Source: Arcobacter venerupis
GTDB lineage: Bacteria > Campylobacterota > Campylobacteria > Campylobacterales > Arcobacteraceae
Assembly: GCF_013201665.1 (NCBI RefSeq)
Contig: NZ_CP053840.1
Coordinates: 744,001 to 808,000 of the forward strand
Direction of reading: 5' to 3'
Length of the DNA: 64,000 bases
The stretch's first letter is position 1. Every line of letters begins with the position of its first letter. The notes below the pieces were generated by a model. That model searched no databases. It was not told the DNA's origin and saw only the letters and a list, made by a program, of their open reading frames with translations. Both the position numbers and the translations under genes were made by a program. Below, piece by piece: positions 55,879-63,313 of this stretch.

Positions 55879-56803
55879 AAAAGCTCTAGTTTTACTTAAT
55901 ATGGGTGGAGCTAGAAATAAAGCTGAATTAAAAATGTTTTTAACAAATATGTTTAATGATAAAAATATAATAACTGTAAAAAATCCAATTATAAGAAAAA
56001 TGATTGCATTTTTTATTACAACTTCAAGACTTGATAGTGCTTGGAAAAATTATGAACATATAGGAAATGCTTCGCCTATAAATCCATTAACTGAAAAATT
56101 AGTAAATAAATGTAATGAAAAAATTGAGGATTTTAAAACTTATCAAGTTATGAGATATACTCCTCCATTTGCACAAGATGTAATAAAAGAGATTTTAAAA
56201 GATGGAATAAATGAGATAGTAATGTTGCCTTTATATCCACAATATTCAACTACAACTACCAAGTCCTCAATTGAAGATTTTATAGATTATTTACCTTATA
56301 CTTTTGGAAAAAACATAAGATATATTGAAACATTTTATGAAAATGATAAATTTAATGAGTGTATTGTAAATGAGATTTTAAATAATGCAGAAAACTCAAA
56401 TGAATATAATCTAATTTTTTCAGCCCATGGACTTCCTCAAAAAATAGTTGATGCAGGTGATCCTTATGAGCAACAAATGATTGCTCATGTTAAAATATTA
56501 AGTGAAAAACTTGAGCTAAAAGGAAAAAACTTTAAATCAATAAATCTAGCATATCAATCAAAAGTAGGGCCTTTAAAATGGCTTGAACCCTCACTTGAAG
56601 ATATGTTAAAAAACTTTAAAGATGAAAAAGTAATAATTTATCCAATTGCCTTTATAGTAGATAACTCAGAGACAGATTTTGAGTTGAATATTGAGTATAG
56701 AGAAATTGCTCATAATTTAGGAATAAAAGAGTATAAAGTTTGTAAGTGCGTAAATGATAGTGATGAGTTTATAGAAACTATAAAGGATATTATCAATAAT
56801 TAA
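55865..56803 (+). CDS. hemH: Ferrochelatase
   Basis: 312 residues, the usual size. It inserts Fe2+ into protoporphyrin at the end of heme synthesis. The signature FSAHGLPQKIVDAGDPY holds the metal-binding His. YPIAFIVDNSETDFELNIEY is the second conserved site. It overlaps the ABC ATPase and leads into the AmmeMemoRadiSam genes, 14 bp later. Confidence 0.96.
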   Translation: MQENKKALVLLNMGGARNKAELKMFLTNMFNDKNIITVKNPIIRKMIAFFITTSRLDSAWKNYEHIGNASPINPLTEKLVNKCNEKIEDFKTYQVMRYTPPFAQDVIKEILKDGINEIVMLPLYPQYSTTTTKSSIEDFIDYLPYTFGKNIRYIETFYENDKFNECIVNEILNNAENSNEYNLIFSAHGLPQKIVDAGDPYEQQMIAHVKILSEKLELKGKNFKSINLAYQSKVGPLKWLEPSLEDMLKNFKDEKVIIYPIAFIVDNSETDFELNIEYREIAHNLGIKEYKVCKCVNDSDEFIETIKDIINN

Positions 56804-56817
56804 ATTAGGAGTTTAAA

Positions 56818-57363
56818 ATGGAAAATCATGTTTTATTAGATATTGCAAAAAAATCAATAGAAGAAAAGTTTGATTCAAGTATAAAAATAAACAAAGAACA
56901 ACTCTTAAAAGATTTTCCATTTTTAGCCCAAAATGGTGCAACTTTTGTAACCTTGACTTTAAATAATCAACTTCGAGGATGTATTGGTTCATTACAAGCA
57001 CATCGTCAACTTCTTGATGATTTAATTTCAAATGCCTTTGCAGCAGCTTTTGAAGACCCAAGATTTTATGAACTTACCCTTGATGAGTTTAAAAAAGTAA
57101 AGATTGAAATCTCTATTTTATCAACACCTGTTGAAGTGATTTATACAGATATAGAAGATTTAAAATCAAAAATAAAACCAAATATTCATGGGGTTATTTT
57201 GCAAAAAGATGGACGAAAAAGTACATTTTTACCACAAGTTTGGGAACAACTTCCTAGCTTTGAAGAGTTCTTTTCTCATCTTTGTTATAAAGGAAGTTTT
57301 GAGCCTAATTGTTTGGAGTTTCACCCACACGTATTTACTTATGAAGTTAATAAAATAAAATGA
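56818..57363 (+). CDS. AmmeMemoRadiSam system protein A (AMMECR1 domain)
   Basis: 181 residues. The invariant LRGCIGSL motif of the AMMECR1 family is at about 56-63, with the surrounding FVTLTLNNQ fold. The protein is conserved from bacteria to humans, but its role is not settled. It is 14 bp after hemH and shares 4 bp (ATGA) with the radical SAM gene. It is part of a fixed three-gene set with the two following genes. Confidence 0.92.
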   Translation: MENHVLLDIAKKSIEEKFDSSIKINKEQLLKDFPFLAQNGATFVTLTLNNQLRGCIGSLQAHRQLLDDLISNAFAAAFEDPRFYELTLDEFKKVKIEISILSTPVEVIYTDIEDLKSKIKPNIHGVILQKDGRKSTFLPQVWEQLPSFEEFFSHLCYKGSFEPNCLEFHPHVFTYEVNKIK

Positions 57364-58346
57364 AATTTTACAAACAAGAAAAAGAGCGATTAGTTTGTCT
57401 TTTGTGTTCATATTATTGTAAATTAAAAGTAGGACAAACTGGAGTTTGTGGGGTAAATAAAAATATTGGTGAAAAAATAGAGTGTTTAGTTTATGGATAT
57501 TTGAGTGCTTTAAATATTGACCCAATTGAGAAAAAACCACTTTATCACTTTTTACCAAATTCAACTTCACTTTCTCTTGGAACTGTTGGTTGTAATTTTA
57601 GATGTTCTTTTTGTCAAAATTGGCAAATATCACAAACATCAAATATAAATAAAAACAACTATTTTAGTGTGGATGAAATTGTAGACATTGCAAAAGAGAA
57701 AAACTGCAAATCAATCTCCTATACCTACAATGAACCAACGATTTTTTATCCCTTTGCTAAAGATATTGCTTTAAGGGCAAAAGAATTTGATATTAAATCT
57801 GTTTTTGTTTCAAATGGTTTTGAAAGTTCTGAAGTAATAGCTGATATGAAAGGTGTGATTGATGCTATGAATATTGATTTAAAATCTTTTGATAAAAACT
57901 ATTATAAAAAATCTTTAGGTGGAGATTTAAAAGTTGTTTGTGATAATTTAGTTAATATTAAAAATAATGGTATTCATCTTGAAATCACAACTTTGATAGT
58001 CCCCACAATTAATGACTCAAAAGAAGAGTTAGAAAATATTGTAAAATTTATAAAAGAGAATCTTGGAGTTGATACTCCTTGGCATATTAGTGCTTTTCAT
58101 CCTGATTTTAAAGAGTTTAATTTACAGCGAACAAAAGATGAAACTTTACAAATAGCATTTGATATTGCAAAAGAGTATGGTTTAAACTATGTTTATATGG
58201 GAAATACTACTTTTGAAAATGATACGGTTTGTAAAAATTGTGGAGAAATTTTAATTAGAAGAGAATATTTTAATGTTTTAGAAAACAAAGTTGTTGATGG
58301 ATGTTGCCCTAAATGTAAAACAAAAGTTGATGGAGTATTCCTATGA
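57360..58346 (+). CDS. AmmeMemoRadiSam system radical SAM enzyme
   Basis: 328 residues. An N-terminal cysteine cluster (CLLCSYYC … GVCGVN), the radical SAM site CNFRCSFC (about 82-89), YTYNEPTIFYPF and NIDLKSF of the activating-enzyme-like fold, then a C-terminal zinc-ribbon type CKNC…CCPKC. It resembles pyruvate formate-lyase activases, but without a partner lyase here. Its substrate is unknown, possibly a peptide or tRNA. It overlaps both neighbours by 4 bp. Confidence 0.92.
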   Translation: MKFYKQEKERLVCLLCSYYCKLKVGQTGVCGVNKNIGEKIECLVYGYLSALNIDPIEKKPLYHFLPNSTSLSLGTVGCNFRCSFCQNWQISQTSNINKNNYFSVDEIVDIAKEKNCKSISYTYNEPTIFYPFAKDIALRAKEFDIKSVFVSNGFESSEVIADMKGVIDAMNIDLKSFDKNYYKKSLGGDLKVVCDNLVNIKNNGIHLEITTLIVPTINDSKEELENIVKFIKENLGVDTPWHISAFHPDFKEFNLQRTKDETLQIAFDIAKEYGLNYVYMGNTTFENDTVCKNCGEILIRREYFNVLENKVVDGCCPKCKTKVDGVFL

Positions 58347-59128
58347 GTATCAGAAAAGCAGTTGTAAGTGGAAGTTTTTATCCAGATAAAAAAGAAGAGA
58401 TTTTAAAATATATAAATCATTTTAATAGTGTTAAAACAAATGATGAAACCTTTGAAAATATTAAAGCTATTATTGTTCCTCATGCTGGATATATTTATAG
58501 TGGATTTACTGCAAATTTGGCATATAAATTACTAAATAAAGAAGACATAAAAAGAGTCATTGTTATTGGGCCATCGCATAGAGCTTATCTAAAAGGCGCA
58601 AGTGTTGCTTTGTATGATGAGTATGAAACTCCCCTTGGAAATCTAAAAATTGATAAAGAGTTTTCTCAAAATTTAATAGATAAATATGACTTTTTAGAGT
58701 TTAACGAAGAGTGTGAATTTGAACACTCAACAGAAACCCAAGCACCTTTTATAAAACATTATTTTGAAAATATACAATTAGTTGAGATAGTTTATGGTGA
58801 AATTGATTATGAAGATTTATCAAAAGTGATTGATGAGGTTTTAGAAGATGAGTTGAATTTTGTAGTTATAAGTACAGATTTAAGCCACTTTTATACCCTT
58901 GAAGAGGCAAATAAAAAAGATAACATTTGTTTAAATGCAATAAATAAAAAAGATTTAGAGATGTTTAATTATTGTGAAGCTTGTGGAAAAACTGGTGTAA
59001 AAGCGATTATAAATTGGGCGATTAAGAATAATTATGAAACTAAAGTGTTAAATTATTGCACGAGTGCAGATGTTACAAAAGATAAAAATAGAGTTGTTGG
59101 ATATACATCAGCTCTAATAGGAAAATAA
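58343..59128 (+). CDS. AmmeMemoRadiSam system protein B (Memo family)
   Basis: 261 residues of the Memo/dioxygenase-like fold. Likely metal residues are in IVPHAGYIYSG, VIGPSHRAYL and DLSHFY, and a Cys in YCEACGKTGV, matching the His/His/Cys set of the human Memo protein. It may bind a metal such as iron or copper. It follows the radical SAM gene with ATGA overlap. Confidence 0.92.
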   Translation: MSIRKAVVSGSFYPDKKEEILKYINHFNSVKTNDETFENIKAIIVPHAGYIYSGFTANLAYKLLNKEDIKRVIVIGPSHRAYLKGASVALYDEYETPLGNLKIDKEFSQNLIDKYDFLEFNEECEFEHSTETQAPFIKHYFENIQLVEIVYGEIDYEDLSKVIDEVLEDELNFVVISTDLSHFYTLEEANKKDNICLNAINKKDLEMFNYCEACGKTGVKAIINWAIKNNYETKVLNYCTSADVTKDKNRVVGYTSALIGK

Positions 59129-59872
59129 ATGTTTATATTTAAAAAAATTGTTTCAGCGTTTTTGTTGCCAATTCCAATTGGTCTTTTTTTACTTCTTATC
59201 GCTTTTGTTTATTTGATGTTTAACTCTTATAAAAAAGCGAAGATATTTTTATTTATAGGATTTTGTTGGTTTTTAATATTTTCATTTCAACCATTTTCAA
59301 ATGCTATTTTAGCTCCACTTGAAAATTCATATCCAGCACTATTACAAACACCAAAGGTGAACTATATTTTAGTTTTAGGAAGTGGACATAAAACAAATGA
59401 GAGTTTAAGTATTACTTCACAAGTAAAAATGGTAGCAATTAATAGATTAGTTGAGGGAATAAAACATTATAAAAATCTTGAAAATGCAAAATTAATTCTT
59501 TCAGGATATGGTGCAAATGATGAATATTCTCACGCTTACATGCAAGAAAAACTGGCTATTTCTTTAGGTGTAAAACAAGAAGATATTATTAGACTTGATA
59601 CTACAAAAGATACAAAAGAAGAGGCAATTGAAACCAAAAGAATTGTAGGTGATGAAGCTTTCATTTTGGTAACTTCAGCTTCTCATATGAAAAGGGCAGT
59701 TTTGTTGTTTCAAAAAGAGGGATTACATGTGATAGCAAGTCCCACAAATAATTTAGCTTATAAAGATGACTCTTATTCGGCATATTTTTCTGCAAAAAAT
59801 ATTAGAAATAGTGAAATGGCTATTCATGAATATTTAGGATTAGCTTATTCTTGGTTGAAAAATGAAATTTGA
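59129..59872 (+). CDS. ElyC/SanA/YdcF-type DUF218 envelope protein
   Basis: 247 residues. Two membrane helices (about 8-30 and 36-58), then a DUF218 domain starting NYILVLGSGHKTNES and with ETKRIVGDEAFILVTSASHMKRA. Related ElyC/SanA proteins affect envelope integrity and lipid-carrier or peptidoglycan metabolism. It begins at the base after the Memo gene stop, so it shares the hemH-AmmeMemoRadiSam transcript. Confidence 0.87.
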   Translation: MFIFKKIVSAFLLPIPIGLFLLLIAFVYLMFNSYKKAKIFLFIGFCWFLIFSFQPFSNAILAPLENSYPALLQTPKVNYILVLGSGHKTNESLSITSQVKMVAINRLVEGIKHYKNLENAKLILSGYGANDEYSHAYMQEKLAISLGVKQEDIIRLDTTKDTKEEAIETKRIVGDEAFILVTSASHMKRAVLLFQKEGLHVIASPTNNLAYKDDSYSAYFSAKNIRNSEMAIHEYLGLAYSWLKNEI

Positions 59873-59891
59873 GATTAGATTTATCTAATCT
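59872..59891 (+). terminator. Weak hairpin at the end of the hemH-DUF218 unit
   Basis: AGATTAGA / TCTAATCT with TTTA loop, overlapping the stop codon; followed by TTGATAAT, so weak. Confidence 0.4.
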
Positions 59892-59893
59892 TT

Positions 59894-59917
59894 GATAATA
59901 TTGCAACAAAGTTGCAA
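59894..59917 (+). promoter_or_regulatory. Promoter and palindromic operator candidate before znuCB
   Basis: GATAAT (59894-59899) may be the -10. TTGCAAC-AAA-GTTGCAA (59901-59917), a perfect inverted repeat, lies right after it, 14 bp before the GTG start. The position suits a repressor site or an RNA hairpin near the ribosome site. Confidence 0.45.
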
Positions 59918-59931
59918 GTAAAGGTTTTTTA

Positions 59932-60672
59932 GTGGAATTAATAAATATTAGTAATTTATTTTACAAATATAATAAAACAGATGTATTAGAAGATATAAAT
60001 TTATCAATAAAAGATAATGATTTTTTAGCAATTATTGGACCAAATGGTGGAGGAAAATCTACTTTATTAAAACTAATTTTAGGTTTATTAACACCTCAAA
60101 CTGGGAAAATTGATAAAAAAATAAAAAATAGTTTAATAGGATATGTTCCTCAAAATACAAATTTAAATATAGATTTTCCAATCACGGCATTGGAAATTGT
60201 TTTAATGGGACATACAAGTTCAAAAAGAAAATTATTCGGATATTCAAAAGAGGATATAGCTTGTGCAATGGATTCTTTAAAAAAAGTTAGTATGGCAGAT
60301 TTTGCTAATTCAAAAATTGGTGATTTAAGTGGAGGTCAAAGACAAAGAGTTTTTATTGCAAGAGCTTTGTGTTCAAATCCAAAAATTATGTTACTTGATG
60401 AACCAACAGCAAGTATTGATGTAAAAGGGCAAAGGGAGATTTATGAGTTGTTAAAAGAGCTTAATAAATCAATTTGTATAGTGGTTGTTAGCCATGATAT
60501 TTCAGTTTTATTAAACTATGCAAAAAATGTTGCCCATATAAATAAAAATATAGTTTATCACTCTTTAGAAAATATGCAAAAAAATATAAATACACAAAAT
60601 GAACATTTATGTGAAGTTGAGCTTTTATCAGCTTTAGGAAAATCTCATGTTTGTTGTGAACACACTCATTAA
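59932..60672 (+). CDS. znuC: Metal ABC transporter ATPase (ZnuC-like)
   Basis: 246 residues from GTG. Walker A GPNGGGKST, Q loop GYVPQ, signature LSGGQRQR, Walker B IMLLDEPTAS, H loop VVSHDIS. The C-terminal tail has a His/Cys-rich run HLCEVELLSALGKSHVCCEHTH that may bind zinc. It energises uptake of Zn or Mn with the permease 9 bp after it. The metal-binding protein (ZnuA) is not in the window. The symbol is by resemblance. Confidence 0.87.
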   Translation: MELINISNLFYKYNKTDVLEDINLSIKDNDFLAIIGPNGGGKSTLLKLILGLLTPQTGKIDKKIKNSLIGYVPQNTNLNIDFPITALEIVLMGHTSSKRKLFGYSKEDIACAMDSLKKVSMADFANSKIGDLSGGQRQRVFIARALCSNPKIMLLDEPTASIDVKGQREIYELLKELNKSICIVVVSHDISVLLNYAKNVAHINKNIVYHSLENMQKNINTQNEHLCEVELLSALGKSHVCCEHTH

Positions 60673-60681
60673 AGGCAAAAA

Positions 60682-61476
60682 ATGTTAGAAATATTACAAT
60701 ATGATTTTATTCAAAATGCCTTAATTGCAGGAGTTCTAATCTCAATAGCAGCAGGAATAATAGGTTCTCTTGTTGTTGTAAATAAGATTACTTTTTTGAC
60801 AGGTGGAATCGCTCATAGCTCTTATGGAGGAATTGGACTTGCTATTTATTTAGGTATTCCAGTTTTATTTGGAGCAACTGTTTTTGCAGTATTAACAGCC
60901 GTTGTAATTGCAATAATCACTCTAAAAAATAGAACTAGAATAGATGCTATCATTGGTATGATGTGGGCAAGTGGAATGGCGATTGGTATTATATTTGTGG
61001 ATTTAACACCTGGATATAATGTGGATTTGTTATCATATCTTTTTGGTTCAATCATTGCCGTTTCAAGGGATGATTTGATTTATATGAGTGTTTTAGATGT
61101 TTTTATCATAGGAATTATTGTTTATTTTTATAAGCAGATTTTGGCAGTTTCTTATGATAGTGAATTTGCAAGTTTAAGAGGTATAAATGTAAAGTTCTTT
61201 TATACACTAATTTTAATTCTAGCAGCACTTTGTGTGGTGGCAGCTATTAAAGCTGTAGGATTGATTTTGGTAATTGCACTTCTAACAATTCCCACATATT
61301 TAGCCGAAAGTTTCTCAACAAAATTATCAACAATGATGATAATTAGCTCAATTTTAGCCACGATATTTACAATCTTAGGATTGCTTGTCTCTTATGCTTA
61401 TGATATTAGTTCAGGTGCTAGTATTATTTTAGTAGCAGTTGTTGTTTTAGCAATTGTGAAACTTTTTAAAAGATAG
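60682..61476 (+). CDS. znuB: Metal ABC transporter permease (ZnuB-like, ABC-3 family)
   Basis: 264 residues with about eight membrane helices; NKITFLTGGIAHSSYGGIGLA is the ABC-3 family motif near 34-54. It forms the membrane channel for ZnuC. It follows znuC by 9 bp, as in other Zn/Mn uptake systems. The true metal is unknown. Confidence 0.9.
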   Translation: MLEILQYDFIQNALIAGVLISIAAGIIGSLVVVNKITFLTGGIAHSSYGGIGLAIYLGIPVLFGATVFAVLTAVVIAIITLKNRTRIDAIIGMMWASGMAIGIIFVDLTPGYNVDLLSYLFGSIIAVSRDDLIYMSVLDVFIIGIIVYFYKQILAVSYDSEFASLRGINVKFFYTLILILAALCVVAAIKAVGLILVIALLTIPTYLAESFSTKLSTMMIISSILATIFTILGLLVSYAYDISSGASIILVAVVVLAIVKLFKR

Positions 61477-61497
61477 TTACTTTCCTCGTTCTCAACA

Positions 61498-61535
61498 TTT
61501 TTTCATTCCCAACTTCCATGTTGGGAATGAAAAAA
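61498..61535. repeat. Long perfect inverted repeat after znuB
   Basis: TTTTTTCATTCCCAAC / GTTGGGAATGAAAAAA, 16 pairs and a 6-base loop (TTCCAT). Just upstream is a partial copy (CGTTCTCAAC). It has no T run after the stem, so it looks less like an ordinary terminator and more like a REP-type palindrome. Confidence 0.6.
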
Positions 61536-61666
61536 TTAAAAATAAATAATAAGCTCTTTAATTAAGAAACTTGTAACACTATATGACACTTTTTCATATT
61601 AAAATTTTAAGTTTCCTCAATCATAGTGAAAAAGGCAAAAAACCCAGTAAAAAAGGATTATTTGGC

Positions 61667-61672
61667 TATAAT
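61667..61672 (+). promoter_or_regulatory. -10 box of the CvfB-like gene
   Basis: TATAAT (GGCTATAATCC context) 39 bases before the ATG. The 234-bp gap holds this and the inverted repeat above. Confidence 0.55.
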
Positions 61673-61710
61673 CCACAATAAAACGAAAAAAAAGAAACGG
61701 AAAAACCAAA

Positions 61711-62550
61711 ATGAATAAAAAACAAATAAACGAACACATCTATGTGGGCGAGTTAAATACTCTTGCAGTTAATAGAGTTAGCGAACCTGGAATCTATCTA
61801 ATTAGTGATGACCAAACAGAAGTTCTACTTCCAAATGCCTATGTTACAAAGTCTATGGAAATAGGCAGTTTTCTTGATGTATTTATATATACAGATAGTG
61901 AAGACAGACTGGTAGCAACTACGTTAAAACCTTATGTATATTTATATGAATTTGCCTCTTTAGAAATAGTTGATTCTATGAAATTTGGCTCTTTTGTGGA
62001 TATTGGATTACCAAAACATATTTTAGTTCCTAAAAATAAACAAAAGGGAACTTACTCTATTGGAAATACAAAAGTTTTACAACTTCAACTTGACGAGAGA
62101 ACAAATAGATTAATAGCTTCAGAAAAATATGATTTATTAAAAGAGATAAAAAATTTAGAAAAAAATGCTGAGGTTGAGATTATACTTTATTCAAAAACAC
62201 CACTTGGATACAAAGTTATAGTAAATAACTCTTACGATGGAATGATTTATCACACAGAGATTTTCGAAAACCTAAAAATTGGTGATAAAAAAAGAGCATA
62301 TGTAAAAAATATTAGAGATGATAATAAAATAGATATTTCACTTCAAAAGATTGGTGAAAAACCATCAGGAGATAAAGTTTTTGATGTGTTAGTTCAAAAT
62401 GGTGGGAAATTGAATTTCACATACAAAAGTGAAGTTGAAGATATAAACAAAGTATTTGGACTTAGTAAAAAAGCTTTCAAAGCTTCATTGACAAAACTAA
62501 TAAGTGAGGATAAAATTATCCTTGAAGAAGATGGTATTAGAGTTAAATAG
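61711..62550 (+). CDS. CvfB-like S1 RNA-binding protein
   Basis: 279 residues with S1-like segments: residues 1-60, about 65-130 (SFVDIGLPKHILVP), about 145-205 (GYKVIVNNSYDGMIYHTE), and a C-terminal winged helix (KLNFTYKSEVEDINKVFGLSKKAFKASLTKL). This is the CvfB family layout, known in Gram-positives to bind RNA and affect virulence gene expression. The RNA target here is unknown. Independent gene with own promoter. Confidence 0.85.
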   Translation: MNKKQINEHIYVGELNTLAVNRVSEPGIYLISDDQTEVLLPNAYVTKSMEIGSFLDVFIYTDSEDRLVATTLKPYVYLYEFASLEIVDSMKFGSFVDIGLPKHILVPKNKQKGTYSIGNTKVLQLQLDERTNRLIASEKYDLLKEIKNLEKNAEVEIILYSKTPLGYKVIVNNSYDGMIYHTEIFENLKIGDKKRAYVKNIRDDNKIDISLQKIGEKPSGDKVFDVLVQNGGKLNFTYKSEVEDINKVFGLSKKAFKASLTKLISEDKIILEEDGIRVK

Positions 62551-62612
62551 TAACAGATAAAATAATTACATCTTGATAGCAAACAATTAAGAGTATATTT
62601 ATCCTATTTGAT

Positions 62613-62618
62613 TATAAT
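62613..62618 (+). promoter_or_regulatory. -10 box of tpx
   Basis: TATAAT (TTGATTATAATTTC), 36 bases before ATG; a strong AAAGGA ribosome site follows. Confidence 0.6.
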
Positions 62619-62654
62619 TTCGTATAAATTTAAATAAATTAAAGGAAAATAATA

Positions 62655-63203
62655 ATGGCAACAACAAAATTAAAAGGTAATGAAGTAACTTTAAGTGGTA
62701 CAGAAGTAAAAGTAGGAGATATCGCTCCTGTAGTTACAGTTGTAGCAAAAGATTTATCTGATGTTCAAATTGGTGGACAAAAAGGAAAATCTCAAATCGT
62801 AGTTGTAGTTCCATCTTTAGATACAGCAGTATGTGCAGCTGAAACTAGAAAATTCAACGAAGCAGCAGCAAAAATTGAAGATGCAGAAGTAATCGTAGTT
62901 TCTATGGACTTACCATTTGCAATGGGAAGATTTTGTACAACTGAGGGAATCGAAAACTTAACTGTTGGTTCAGACTTCAGAGCAAAAGCTTTCGCTAAAT
63001 CTTATGGAGTTTTAATCTCTTCAGGAGCATTAGCAGGTGTTGCTTGTAGAGCAGTATTTGTAATTGATGCAAATGGAATTATTTCTTACAAAGAAATTTG
63101 TCCAGAAATTACAGAAGAGCCAAATTATGAAGCAGCATTAGCAGCAGCTAATGGTGTTGTAGCATCATCTGGTTCTTGTGGAACTGGTTGCGGTTGCCAC
63201 TAA
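62655..63203 (+). CDS. tpx: Thiol peroxidase with cysteine-rich C-terminal tail
   Basis: 182 residues. Peroxidatic Cys60 (PSLDTAVC) and resolving Cys94 (GRFCTTEGIENL) are both in the normal places. It reduces peroxides using thioredoxin. After the usual end near 170 there is a tail SSGSCGTGCGCH with Cys175, Cys179, Cys181 and His182, absent in the usual enzyme. The tail could bind a metal or act as an extra redox site. Codons suggest high expression. Confidence 0.95.
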   Translation: MATTKLKGNEVTLSGTEVKVGDIAPVVTVVAKDLSDVQIGGQKGKSQIVVVVPSLDTAVCAAETRKFNEAAAKIEDAEVIVVSMDLPFAMGRFCTTEGIENLTVGSDFRAKAFAKSYGVLISSGALAGVACRAVFVIDANGIISYKEICPEITEEPNYEAALAAANGVVASSGSCGTGCGCH

Positions 63204-63215
63204 TCTTAAATAAAT

Positions 63216-63241
63216 AAAAGCCATCAATCTTGATGGCTTTT
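63216..63241 (+). terminator. Terminator after tpx
   Basis: AAAAGCCATCA / TGATGGCTTTT around ATCT, followed by TCCTCTTTTTG. Confidence 0.85.
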
Positions 63242-63313
63242 CCTCTTTTTGCTTTATAACTCAAATAAGTAGTATAATGATTTCAGACTAAATTTATTAG
63301 TAGGAGTAAAATT

